The position numbers were made by a program, and so were the translations under genes. DNA of 64,000 nt, taken from NCBI GenBank assembly GCA_025330725.1, contig JAIWND010000026.1:186001-250000 (forward strand), in the 5' to 3' direction. The notes beneath the pieces were generated by a model. The model did no database searches. It saw nothing but the letters and a program-made list of their open reading frames with translations, and was not told where the DNA came from. Below, one piece after another: positions 11,018 to 23,904 of this stretch. The number at the start of each line of letters is the position of its first letter. Position 1 is the stretch's first letter. The DNA is from Chlamydoabsidia padenii. Lineage: Eukaryota > Mucoromycota > Mucoromycetes > Mucorales > Cunninghamellaceae.

Positions 11018-14000
11018 TCAAGAGTTTTGATTTCCTTGACCATCCATAAACATGTTTTCCCAAGATACTATAAAGATGGGAAATACGTCAGTTAACATAA
11101 TCAATCGACCTTTTTCTTTTTCTCTCTTACCTTGGAATTCGGATCCACTATTTGCATTATTGGTAAAAGGTGTTCCGGCCGAAGAGAATAGATATTTCCA
11201 GGTTGCTTGTGTCATCATTGGATTGTCTTGGTTTCCTAAAAGTGAATCCTGCGTTAAAGCCAAGGTAATCAGATCCATTGGGTTTGATGCATAATCAACG
11301 TTGGTCGGTAACGATGATGATAGATCGCCAGTTTTATTGCCATTTTTATTGATGCTGTTGCTTGGTGGGATGGTGGAGGCTGATGATAACGACGGCTGCT
11401 CCATGCCGGTAACAATTTGGTATACACTCATAGGAGAGGCCGATGGCATGGTTTGTTGCTGTTGCTGTTGTAGTGGCAGCGTTGATCTTGAGTAGGAATC
11501 AGATGCACTTGGTGAAGATGTTGGGATGAATCGAGATGAAGTAGGCGGAAAAGAAGGTCGATGAGTTGTCGTCGATTGGTCGGTGCTTGTCGTTGAGCCA
11601 TTTGTTGATGTGGAATGATAAGATGCTGAATAGTGTGGTTGTTCCGAAGATGATGTTCCATTTGAAGTTGTATGACGCATAGAAGAAGGATCCGCCTTCA
11701 TCAGATGTAGCAAGTTTTCCAAAAACTGTATCGCTGGTGGCCCAAATGGAATGTCTTTCGTGATAGGTGCCATACATTCGTCGATGCTAATACGAATGTA
11801 ATCCCGAGAGTTCTGTGCCACCACCGGATCATTACTTGTGCAGTTATACACATGAATCAATGCCGCTTGGAATACAGAATAAGCTACAAAATATAATAGA
11901 AGAAGTTAGTGACATATCCATCATCTCTTGTCCCCCCCCCCTTTTTTTTTCTTACCTGCAAAATTCCATCCAAAACGATTTATTTCGCCTTCGGGAATGT
12001 ATCTTGCCACATCAATCGCATTCTTGGCCGCCTCCATACATCTCCTGGGAGCATCGTTGAAGAGTTTGCTTGTTTGATTACCAGATTCAGATACGATAAA
12101 AGGTCGGAATAAGAGCACCACCACAGCATAGTAGCAAACAGTCAAAGGACCACCTGATCGGAATCTTGGTTCTTGAGTACGTTCGATCCCCTTCATGCCA
12201 CGGAGTTCGTCTTGAGTGATGAGGCATTCAGATGGCACATGATCAAACCATTCTTTCAGCATCTTGTCGAGACTCCAGACAGTCTGTTCCATGATATGTG
12301 TCCCATAACCCATTGCCTTGGCCTTTGGAGAGTAGATTCGCCGCAAGACTTCACCAAGAATACCCGACAACTTTACTAGATTAACAAACAAGGCGTATTT
12401 CCCTGGTTGATCCAGAGTATCAATACTAGGCAAATCCACATCACAGTCAGAATCAGCGATCGCCAAAGGTCGTCCCATCACCGAGCAACACCAACGGTCC
12501 GTCACATACACAGAGTACCATAGTCGTCTTCGTTTTTCATTCAATTCGACATCACCGACCGTAGTCCCAGAGTTGTTAGTCACCGATCGATGTAGAGCAA
12601 GATCCTGTGCCATACGTACAGCCATACCCGCCAAGAGCCAGTTGCGATAGGACCCGGATGAATAAGTTGGATGGGCGCACAAAAGAATCAACGCTTGAAT
12701 GGTTTGTATCCGAGGCACCAAGTATTCGGAACGAATAAACATTCCCGCACGGTCCACCAGGGCAGAGAAGATTTGATTACGTTCTAGATCAGATTGAACG
12801 AAGATCGGATGATCGGATGGTACCAAGAAGCAAGCATAGGAGCAGATCGCATAGGTCAACAATGGAGCTGGTGGTGGATGGGTCTTGCCTTCAAAGGAGT
12901 TGATGAATTCGTCCTTGTCCAGGATAGGTAGAGTCTTGGATTGGGTTTGGAAGTAGATATTAACAAGGTTGGCCAACATGCTACGAGGAATGATCGAATC
13001 CATGATTTCTTGTTCGTTTGCTGCTATTGCTTGAATCCTAGTTTCGTCTTCAGTTTCTTCTCGTACCATCATCAAGTCGTCGTCGTAGCCGTTCATTCGT
13101 CGCATCCTGACAGTCCCTTGTCTAGTTTGAAGTGATGTAAAATTATCGTCGTCATTATGTGCTTTAGTTGTATTTGTAGTTGTTGTACTTGATGATGATG
13201 ATGTAGATGGCATTGGTAGTGCAGTATTTGATGGTGTTCCATGCAAAGAGGAATGTGATGATGATGTTCCCGGTACAGATGGTATTGTTGTTAAAGTCGC
13301 ACCTACACTTGCTGATGTCCCCACATGGTTTCCAATGCTACCACCTGTACTGGTTGATGGTGATGGTGATGATGATGGTGCTGCCACATAAGATGTACCG
13401 TCGCCGTCCTCGATGTTATCCTGTTCCTTGTTTTTCAAAATGTCGTTCACCAAATATAATCCAGAGGAGCTTCCCAGATAGCGCATTACTTTACCCTTTG
13501 GTGCTTTATGAGAATCGGTGGACCATTCGCCATTATCCATTGTTTCGTGAAGTGATCGAGGACTGCTATGACTGGAATGGACAGGCGAAGATGTTGAAAA
13601 AGTTGGCGACTCTGCAGAATGATGATAGATCGAGGACGTTGGTGTTGCTGCTGTATTGCTGTCCTTTGGTTCGTCATTTTGTGTTGATCCTAGTAGTTGT
13701 TCCATCCGTTTCAATCGAGCCTCCAAACCTTCGATATACCTATTAAGGTATGATATGATAAAAAGTGGTTAATACAATACGGTCAACAGTTATCCTAATA
13801 TCTAGAACTTACCCTTTTGGTGCACCCCGTTTACGAGCAGTCTGGTAAGCAGAGATAGCAAAAGTACATACATATTTGCATCAGTTTCGAAATAATTCTT
13901 CAAAAAACATTTGGTGTTGAAGATACTTACAGCGTTGAAGGTGCATTCCCAGTCATATTGTTTGCAGGTAGTACACGGATGACAGATATCTACGTCGCAC

Positions 14001-14409
14001 CTATTGAGGAAGAATAAAAGAAAAGATAGTTCAGCCAAGGAAGAGAACATTCCGTTTTGACTTGCCTAATTTTCTTCTTTCGACAAGTATCACCTATAAA
14101 CAAGGAATCAAATAAATTAGTTTTGAGAAGCACAAGTCAAATAATATACTTACAAGCTCTTGAGATCCTGCTTCGTTTAGCAGGTTGAGTTGATGCTTCC
14201 GAAGAGGGGGTAGCTTTCTGCTGTAATTGTTGTTGTTGCTGTGTCGGTTGCTGTAGTTGTTGCTGCTGTGTTTGTTGATAATGGTGAGGATATTGGCTAA
14301 TTGTATACTGTGGATCACCTTCAGTTGAATAAGAAGAAGATCCTGATTCTGTTTGTTGTGTCCATGCCCTTGAAGGATCAAAATGAGAACTAGGGCGATT
14401 GGAATCCAT
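11018..14409 (-). CDS. Zn2Cys6 transcription factor with fungal_trans domain
   Basis: Start chosen at 14409 (MDSNRPSSHFDPSRAW). An in-frame ATG at 14487 is less likely because the promoter motif sits between them. A Gln-rich N-terminus leads into RSRISRA and then a binuclear zinc cluster with spacing C-X2-C-X6-C-X7-C-X2-C-X6-C (CDTCRKKKIRCD, then PCTTCKQYDWEC), with one extra Cys in the loop. The cluster is cut by introns into a 28-nt exon (14066-14093), a 70-nt exon (13931-14000) and a 29-nt exon (13813-13841, linker ARKRGAPKGY). The intron after the 28-nt exon has a GC donor (GCAAGT). A large exon (about 11955-13740) holds the dimer helix (EGLEARLKRMEQLL), a Ser/Thr-rich spacer and the fungal_trans middle homology region (LVNIYFQTQSKTLPILDKDE, MAQDLALHRS, RRRLWYSVYVTDRWCCSVMG). 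The exact regulon is unknown. Confidence 0.88.
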
Positions 14410-14482
14410 GTCAAAATAATCAAAGAGTGAGAGGAGGGGGGGGGGAGGAAAAATCCAACCTGGAAAAACAAACTCACCGAAA

Positions 14483-14495
14483 TTCAAATCCCGGC
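14483..14495. promoter_or_regulatory. Promoter-motif copy upstream of the Zn2Cys6 factor
   Basis: TTCAAATCCCGGC on +, 74 bp upstream of the chosen start codon. If the upstream ATG at 14487 were used, the motif would lie at the start codon, which argues for 14409. Confidence 0.55.
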
Positions 14496-15294
14496 ATCCA
14501 TTTTGGCAGGTGGGCGGTTATTGTAAATCAATACCATTTTCCAGTTTACTACATTATATATTCATGTTTACAAATACTTAAAATATGAAGAATAGAACTT
14601 GCATTGGTCATGCCTGCCTGCAGGAAAAGAAAAAATGGTGCGTCGGTGGTTGAAACTGAAGCATGACTGAGAGGACTTGTCTAATCATTTTAATTTTATG
14701 CAATGAGAAGACGGAACTTGGTCGGCCGAAAGATGACTAAAGGGGCTCCCCATGAAAACCACTTTCCCTTACTGTAGAGGAAAAGTCATGTGTCAAAAGT
14801 AGAAACTTTCTATGACTAGTTAATTTGAATTCATATATCGCGGAGGAAGGTACTTTCTAGAAGGATAGAGCGGGAAACGAATGGATAAAATGGAATGACA
14901 AATGACTTTTTCACTCAAGCCATTGAGTAATTCAAATCCCGCCCCAATGCAACTGAGCAGGCGAGTGGTCAAAGCATTGAAGCCGTGATGCTTCCTTCTG
15001 ATTCTCCTTAAAAAACATGCATTTCACGAATACAGAGATTAATACAAGTATGATGGCTGAAAAATCCGGATGGATTTCAAAAATGAAAAATGTCGTGATT
15101 AGTAAAGTGATGGTGGCATGAATACACGTATTAGTAATCCACTGCATAAAGGTTTTCCGTATAACTCGTCGAATGTATGCAAGTTTCTGGTTTAATCGTT
15201 TATTTCTAAACGTAAATTGATAACATCAATAACCTAATGTATATGAGAATCAAAAGTAATAACTGGAAGCGACAAAAAAGGTGTCAGGTAAATG

Positions 15295-15305
15295 TTCAAA
15301 TCCCG
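15295..15305. promoter_or_regulatory. Promoter-motif copy upstream of the MDR reductase
   Basis: TTCAAATCCCG (followed by A instead of CC), 111 bp upstream of ATG 15416. Confidence 0.5.
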
Positions 15306-15415
15306 ATTTTCCGGGGTTTTAAAGAGGAAAGAGTATAAAAACTCAAAATTTCTACCTTTTATTTTTTTCTCTTTTATTCAACTTGAACAACACAACACAA
15401 TTATATAAATACAAA

Positions 15416-16920
<1,505 letters not shown>

Positions 16921-18725
16921 ATAGTAGTACATATATACATATTATACATAGTCTTAAATAGTTTTTTTTTTTTTTAAAAAAAAATTGAAATAAACAATTT
17001 GTTATAACAAAAACTTGGTTGGTATTGTCTTTGTGTGTTTGGATATAACTATGTATACAGTATGGATGCAGATTGATAATTTGTGATAGATGGATTCAAT
17101 GAAATTGGTCAAGCTACTGCTAACAATTCACCAGCTAAGGGGGTAACTATAAAATACATAAAGACACTTTCGAAGCGAAAGTAGCATGGCTTGACAGGTA
17201 TCATAGATATCATGTAGGTTGCATGAATGAGTAATAGCGGAATTTGAATCGACCAGATGAACCCGCTCCCTTTTTTGAGATGGTATAATCATGATTCAGC
17301 TCTAACATGCTTACTTACAGACTCGAATTGGTTTTTTTTTTTGTAAGTTTAGTTTTGTTTATGGTTATAGACATGCCTTAGTATTAACTTTTGTCAATTG
17401 AACACTCTTTACATTGTTTTGAAGAAAGAGCGGAGTTTGACATTTTTATTTATTGTCTCACCCTCTTTTTTTTTCCCAACATCTTTTCCACTTTCTCATT
17501 CACATAACTAATATCTACTCTGGAACATCAGCACATTCATACAGCTTGAAAAATCCTTCAGTACATACAACAGCAATCATAAAGGTAACAACAACACTTA
17601 GATCTGGGTCAAGCGGACGGGCTTCATCAACGAAATGACTTTGACCAACGGACTATCAAGTTTTTCTTTTTTTACGTTATCGTCTCCACTATATTAAACG
17701 AATAACGTACAAGCCCATGTAAGTACCCCCCTTAAAAAAAAACGGTATAGACATTTGGTAGCTTGTTAACTTTGTTCTATGTAATCTTTATAGTGACTTG
17801 TTGAAACACATTATGGATATATGATTACATTGGTCATCACTTGAACTAACACCCCACTCCTTTTATTTAGTTTACAGTCAATCAAGTAGCTCAACGAACA
17901 ACAGTATTGCAGGTTGAAATCTTTTTTTTTGTAGTATAGTACAGTGTAGTGTAGTGTATGTTTATGACTCTAATAAAAAAAAAACTTGTCTTTTAACATG
18001 ACTGGAAAGTACAGTAGTATGTGTGTGGCTGATTCGTATATGTTGGGTTGTAGCTTTTGTCTTTGATAACGTAAAAGTGATCTGACGGAAATTGCTTTGA
18101 TATAGTCGATTACACTTTGTATTGTTACAACGTATGAATCGAGAGCACTAAGGGCTGATGTTGAGGGCGGAAGGGGTTTCCAGCATAATCAATAAAGGAA
18201 TGTCCTTATAGTCATTAACATCTCTTTTTTTATTCAATTCATGGGTGATGCTGGAACATAAGAGCTTGGCTTATTAAGTAAAGTTGGTTTTCAATAACAA
18301 CAAGTACCATTATAGCCACTTTAATCATTAACATCGCTTGCCGATTGATGATATTCCTGCCTAGGTGTGGCTGGATTCAAATTTTGACACCGGGATTTAA
18401 AATTCATGTAGAGACAACACCATCTAAATCATCAATGTGAGATCCAACGGAATGAGGGACGGTGATCACATATATTATAACACAAAGTAAAAAAGTAAAG
18501 TGATGCCATCAGTCATTGCATAAGTTACCTATCATATAATTAACTTTTTTTAAAACAACAACGCCACCACCAATGCATCATTATGATAACAGGCAATACA
18601 TTCCTTTATTTACAAAAGTATAACAAATAAAAAAAAAAAAAAAAGGGAGGGGGGAAGAAGTGGGTTGTAAGCTAAGTAATGGATGTGATATAAGTGAGAG
18701 AGGGACGAGGAGGATGTCTATCTAT
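16921..18725. other. Convergent intergenic region, about 1.8 kb, no clear gene
   Basis: It contains the reductase 3' flank (AATAAA near 16990), a perfect 7-bp hairpin (ACTTTCG AAG CGAAAGT, 17166-17182) and a pyrimidine-rich stretch (17455-17510) that resembles the leaders of real genes here, followed by possible splice signals (GTAAGTACC near 17719, TTTATAG near 17793). The open frames are short and not protein-like, so a spliced non-coding transcript is possible but unproved. An orphan promoter motif (CCGGGATTTAAAA) sits at 18390-18402. Confidence 0.4.
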
Positions 18726-19713
18726 CTATTGATTAGCTAGTTTTTGTTTGTATTGTCGAAGTTCTTCCACTTCACTTTCCAAGGCAGCACATCCAACACC
18801 GACTTGGAGATTTTGACTGATCAGATCCGACCATTTACTTTCCAGCGCTTGAATGGCTCCAGCCGCTTGAGTCTATTGTAAATACAAAGAGTGGTGTGAT
18901 GAGTTATCCCGTCATTTATCATTAATAATAAACCCATCCTTGTTTTGTTCTTTTACCTGATCATATTTGCGTTCTCTGTTGATTTCATTGATTTCATTGC
19001 GATACCGTTCAGTTTCTTGTTTGATTTGATTCAAATAAGATTCCAGTTGATAGTTATGTACGCGCCATGCGTTTGCACCATACTTTTGAAGTAATTCCAA
19101 GTTAAACATACTAGAAGAGGGAGTGATGATGAGTTCAACCAATTGGTATAGTCGCTTTCTTTTCTTTTTTCTTTTTTTTTTTTTTTTTTTTTGGTGATCC
19201 AAACTCACCTTCCAGCTTGAGATTCCAGTTGTGCTTTTGTATTGTCCACGGCCTTTTTCCAAGCTTCTACATCATTTTCCGTTTCAGGACCTTGTAATTC
19301 GTACCGTGTTTCGTCCAAGGCTTCCAGAGGCAATTTTTTGCTCACCCGAGCCCACTCTTGTGATAAGATAGAATCGTTTTGGAAGAGATCGACAGATAAA
19401 GGAAGGTCTGACCGTTCTTTTCGTTTCATACGTCGCATTTCTTGTTCAATAAGTCGATCTACAGATGATTTCATTTCTACAACCAAGATGAGAATAAAAG
19501 AGTTGGTATTAGAGGGATTATCCCAAACATGTAGTTGATTTCATTACCTGGATCATCAATTTCCTTGTCAATGTCTACGTAAGAATAAAGTATTAGCAAC
19601 GACAAAAGTTATTTTCTTGACCAATTACAATCACTTACAAGGAAGTGCATCTATATCAGTATCGGAGCGTCCAAGAGCTTGTGTTGAAGATGATTCTATC
19701 AAGGCGTTTGACA
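18726..19713 (-). CDS. Pre-mRNA-splicing factor SPF27 (BCAS2/Cwf7 homologue)
   Basis: Start ATG at 19711-19713 (MSNALIESSSTQALGRSDTD), then a small exon encoding IDKEIDDP and larger exons. The BCAS2 family is recognised by EEMKSSVDRLIEQEMRRMKR, the middle block ALDETRYELQGPE with DVEAWKKAVDNTKAQLE, and the C-terminal coiled coil (LLQKYGANAWRVHNYQLESY, LNQIKQETERYRNEINEINR). It ends LRQYKQKLANQ with TAG at 18726-18728. The protein is a core subunit of the Prp19/NineTeen complex, which activates the spliceosome. Length about 220 residues is normal. A motif copy lies 93 bp upstream. Confidence 0.9.
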
Positions 19714-19805
19714 TGTTGGTAAATAGTGCCAAAAAGAATAAAAGTGGAAAGGAAAAAAAAAAAAAAAAAAAAAGTTGGTTGAATGTTTTTTTGTGGACCC
19801 ACCAA

Positions 19806-19818
19806 GCGGGATTTCAAA
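19806..19818. promoter_or_regulatory. Promoter-motif copy upstream of SPF27
   Basis: GCGGGATTTCAAA on +, 93 bp upstream of the SPF27 start. Confidence 0.55.
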
Positions 19819-20317
19819 TACACCATTAGCGAGCGGGGCATAAAATGTTTAAAGCAGGATTACTTGATCTATCCTTACGTTTTCGACCCCACATACTATG
19901 CATGATCTCATTCTCCTTGTTTAGAACTTGACAATTCACATGGTATGAATTGGGTCCAATAATGTTTAGAAGAGTAAGAAAAAAAAAAAAGGAGATAGTT
20001 TATTTTAGTCAAGAAATGTCGCCTTCTTCCTAAGGTAGAAGAAACAGGAATGATTAAAAAGGGGGAGTTAGTGAAGGAGTAGCGATTAGAAACAAAGTGA
20101 TGACGATACAGCATAAAAATAAAAAAAGAGGACAATATAAGCTACAAAACAATAAACACAAGTAACATTTAGATGAGTAGGTTTTATTTGTATCAATTAC
20201 TTTTACAAAAAGTAACACTAAAAAATGAATAGTAGTGGAGAGAATGGGGAACTATATAAATACTATGTAAAAATGACAATAGGGACATAAAAAGTCAATT
20301 AAAGAAAGAGTTTTAGA

Positions 20318-22581
20318 CTACAGGGAGGACAAAGAGGCCAATACCACCATGGAAGCGACAAACAATGAAGAGACAGTCAAAGAGGTAGATCCACTGGAGC
20401 CACCATTGCCTTTACCATTGCTGCTGGGAGATCCGCCGGGAGAGACACTGCTTCCATCATTAGGTACAACATTACCATTGCTGTCCAAACGAGATCCTTG
20501 CTTGTAAGGACCCAAAGCAGGAAGATCATCGGCATCGGTAAATTGGAGTTGTTGAGTCAAGGATTGGACACGGGTGGTGATCCATTGGTTGATTCCTTCC
20601 ATGCTGCTGGCGGTACTGTTGAGGTTGGTCAAAAAGTCTTGTACGGTGTATGTGTTTTGAGTACCAGGAGAGTGACCAGGAATAGAGTAATCCCATTCAA
20701 TATCTTCTTTCAAGAGAGTGGCCCAGGCTTCGAGACGAGGTTGTATGACACGAGTGTTGAAGAAGCGTTTCACCAATGTCTTGAGGATGTTTTCGAATTG
20801 ACCCTTGTAGTAAGGTGACTTGAGGAAGAGGTCAACCAAAGGTCGCACAGAGTTAGGACGAGAGTAGTTGCCATAGGCTACAGAATCACGGCCTTGTTCA
20901 GCACCATTACCGAAGGTTTCATCAAAGTCGTAAGAGATCACAACCCATTGGTTGGTCTTGATATCTTGGTTCAGGTAGTAGTTACTGGCTTGGTACCATA
21001 CTATAAATATAAAAAGAGTTATATTTGTAAGTAAATAAAAAAGACGCGAGAGGTTCCCTTGTTTAAACCAGGTATCATTCCATTGACTTACATCCATCCC
21101 AAGAATCAGCCAAGAAGTTCATAGCTAAAGCCACCATTGTGTTTTGAGGATCGATCAGAGCAGGAACATCCTTGTTGTTGCCATCGGTAATTTGAGAAGG
21201 GTTAATTTGAGAGAGGCGCTTGGTAAAGTCAATCAAGGGACCCACAGAGTTGTTCTTTTTGCTAAGCGTTTTGTCTTCGCCTTCATCAGCCAACTTGTAC
21301 AGATCAGCAGAGTACTTGGTAGGATCATCACCGAGGTAGGCAAGATTACCTTCTTCAGAAGGAGTGAGAGCGTTACCCTTGTAAGTACCACCTACATAGT
21401 AATAGATTAAATGAATAAGTTAGCAAGTGCCAAGTTAATGGGGGTTTTTTTTTTGTGAAACCAACTTACCGGTACCAGCATATTTCCAATCACCACCATG
21501 GACAGTGTTATCAATCAAGTGAGTAGAAGCATCATCCATCAAGGTATATAAACCATAGGGTTCATTGTTAATAAAGACACGGACGAAGCTACCAGAGAGA
21601 GTAGTGGCACCAGCAGCAGCAAGACAGTCGAGGTATAATTTTTCACGCCTAGCATAATAAAAGCAATAAAAAAGAAGAATTAGTCTTTTTTTTTTTTTTT
21701 TGAATAGTAGATATTACTTACACTTGAGTAGGATCAGTTGGTTCAGCACGAAGTTTGATAGCAGTGCGGCCATAAAACAAGGACTTTTGGGCACCTTTAG
21801 GAGCAAGATCATTAAAATCAATGGAGTAGGATTGCTTGGCAAAGTCTTTTGTGGATTGACCAGAGGTTTGAATGCTGGGAGTGTTGGCAAAGGTGTAAAC
21901 TTCTTGGTTGCTAATGTAGGCAAATGAGTTAACTTGAGCGGCACCTTTTTGTTTAGGATCCTTCACCAAAGCATCAAAAGCGCTGCCATTAACTTGAAGG
22001 ATGATGGTGGCGACTTCATTAGACTTGTTGAATCCAGTAAAGAGAGCTGTGGCGTGGGTTGTGATTATAATGGTGGAAGTAATAGAGGTTTCATTACAAG
22101 GTAGTGAATGATTATGGTGGTGGATGTAAAAATAAAGAGAAAGAGAGAGAGAAAGACAAAAAAAGAAAAAAATGAGTAAATTTGTGGGGATCGGAATTTG
22201 AATGTTTTGGCTACGCATATACTTACGAGGGTAAACTGGATGGAAGGCTTGAGGAAGAGCGGGAACATCCACAGTGGTGTGAGTACGATTGAAGAATTCA
22301 TTACCAGTAGAAGTAGCTCCATTGGACAATTTACGTTGAGGAAGTTCAGGTGTGGAGTTTTGGCCACTGGTCAAGACATATTGATAATCGCCAGCAGGTG
22401 CAGATCCTTTGAATAGATTGGGGACCTGAGAATCAGCAGTAAGAGCATGATTTTGTCCACCCACAGAGACGGCTACACCACCACCGTTAGGAGGGAAGGC
22501 AACAACTGCATATTGTACATCGGCAGCACTAACAGCAGCAGTTGCTACGGCAACTAGAGAGCTAAAAGTCCACAACTTCAT
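20318..22581 (-). CDS. CotH-kinase-family cell-surface protein, probably GPI-anchored
   Basis: Starts MKLWTFSSLVAVATAAVSA, a signal peptide, and ends in a Ser/Gly-rich linker and a hydrophobic tail (LTVSSLFVASMVVLASLSSL), the layout of a GPI-anchored protein. The CotH domain is shown by KQSYSIDFNDL, KLRAEPTDPTQVREKLYLDC, FINNEPYGLYTLMDD and the kinase motif VVISYDFDETFGNG (acidic metal-binding residues), then VRPLVDLFLKSPYY. CotH proteins resemble spore-coat kinase CotH of Bacillus and are expanded in Mucorales, where some act as host-binding surface proteins. I do not see the short host-binding motif described for the best-studied members, so role and substrate stay open. The first intron (22047-22226) is 180 nt, in frame and stop-free, so its retention would add 60 residues. 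Confidence 0.9.
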
Positions 22582-22944
22582 AGTAAGAATAGGAAGACAA
22601 GTGGAGGATGGGAGAGGAATAAAGGAGATGGGGTGTTTCAAGGAAAGAAGGAGGATGGGAAGGAGGGTGAAAAAAGAAAAGGGAAGAAAAGAAAAGAAAA
22701 GAAAAAACAAGAAGGATGAAAAGAAGTAGAGTTGGAAAAGAAAATCAAAACAGGAAATAAGAAATGTGTGGTTTTTTAGTTTCTTGGGTGTCAAGAGTGT
22801 TCCCGGATACGGGCGCAAAAAAACAATTGAATCGGCACTTGAAAATTCGGGTGAGTCGATCTTCCCTCAGGAGGTACATCTTTTAAGCACTACATCGTGT
22901 GAGGTCTTACCCTTGCCACACCTAAATCGGTACCACGTATAACC

Positions 22945-22975
<31 letters not shown>

Positions 22976-23117
22976 GTCCGACAAAGATAAAAAAAAAAAC
23001 AGATCGGCGGAACTAGAAGATCTAGCATAACTAATATGCTTTATATGATATAATAAACACAATGTTGTCTGTCAGTTGATATAACTTCTTTTTTCGTTTT
23101 ACTTTTTTGTTTGTTTC

Positions 23118-23165
<48 letters not shown>

Positions 23166-23904
23166 AACAACCAATCAGACACCGGAGGAGACGGGCAATG
23201 AAAAATCTTGAAATGGTCCGTAAGACGAGCAAAAATAGTTCATTTCCTGTTTCATTAGAAGTCTTGGATTCACCTCTCACTGATTGGTCTTAATATACCA
23301 GTATCTAATGTTTGACAAGAGGTACTAAAAGGCGTAATAAGCTAAACAGACAAGAAATGGCTTAGCCTTGCTAGGTAAACTTGCATGATCTTCTTGTTCT
23401 ATCAATTCTCTGTCAGCATAACATTTCTGCTGTCGATGCCAAGTACATTTTCAACGTTAGATATTTTAAATCCCGCATGATATCTTTCTTTTAATATGGT
23501 GATAAATTCCCTCGCTGAACAGTTTGATTACAGAAAAAGAAGTGGCGGAAGCTTTCTTGTCTATAATTTTCACAAGACGGGGGTAAAAATAGACTTTTTC
23601 GCTGAGCTTTATATACATCATCATAAGGAGGAACCTGGTTTCCAAAAAGGGTAGATTTTATGAGCGGGATGGGAATTATACTTTTTTAAACTATTGGTGG
23701 GGTATCCGGGACCAAGAGGTATATGACTTGAAATTTATTAAGCGGAAATTCAATTACTAGAACAAAGGACACGGTGCGGGATTTAAAAAAGAGCGCGATG
23801 TTTATTTTTTTTTTGGGAGGCGCTCATTCATTCTCGCTTCCCTTTTTTTCTCACTCTCTCTCACTTGATTACATATTAATTTTGTACACATCCTATTTGC
23901 CACT
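22582..23904. other. Divergent intergenic region CotH/DNAJC9 with long A and T homopolymers
   Basis: No convincing gene. It holds an A26 run (22945-22970) and a T44 run (23120-23163), the longest homopolymers in the window and in inverted orientation 150 bp apart. There are motif copies at 23464-23476 (orphan) and 23776-23788 (DNAJC9), and a weak variant at 22839-22851 on the CotH side. The CotH 5' flank is purine-rich (22580-22740), so pyrimidine-rich in the sense of transcription. Confidence 0.5.
23776..23788. promoter_or_regulatory. Promoter-motif copy upstream of the DNAJC9-like gene
   Basis: GCGGGATTTAAAA, 117 bp upstream of ATG 23905, followed by GAGCGCG. Confidence 0.55.

Larger units (their letters stand above)
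14410..15415. other. Divergent intergenic region, Zn2Cys6 factor / MDR reductase
   Basis: No credible gene. It holds three copies of the recurrent motif: TTCAAATCCCGGC at 14483-14495 (74 bp before the Zn2Cys6 factor), TTCAAATCCCGCC at 14931-14943 (orphan, mid-region) and TTCAAATCCCG at 15295-15305 (111 bp before the reductase). A TATA-like TTATATAAAT lies just before the reductase start. Confidence 0.55.

Noticed and set aside
13207..13746. 179-codon + strand ORF opposite the Zn2Cys6 gene
   Set aside because: Reverse-strand reading of Ser/Thr-rich codons; low-complexity Leu/Met/Val composition and no splice support.
15291..15305. GTTCAAATCCC resembles a tRNA B box, suggesting tRNA genes or tRNA-derived SINEs at the recurrent motif
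   Set aside because: Only this copy has the G before TTC. Other copies break the invariant B-box C (TTTAAATCCC), no A box or acceptor stem is present, no oligo-T terminator fits, and the flanks of the copies do not match each other.
17453..17638. 61-codon ORF in the reductase/SPF27 spacer
   Set aside because: Composition is not protein-like and no family or conserved motif is visible; kept only as a possible transcript in the intergenic note.
20318..22581. CotH-family gene as recent horizontal transfer from Bacillus
   Set aside because: It has several spliceosomal introns, a fungal-type GPI layout and base composition like its neighbours, so any transfer is ancient.
23111..23293. ORF starting with a long Phe run
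   Set aside because: Produced by translating the T44 homopolymer.
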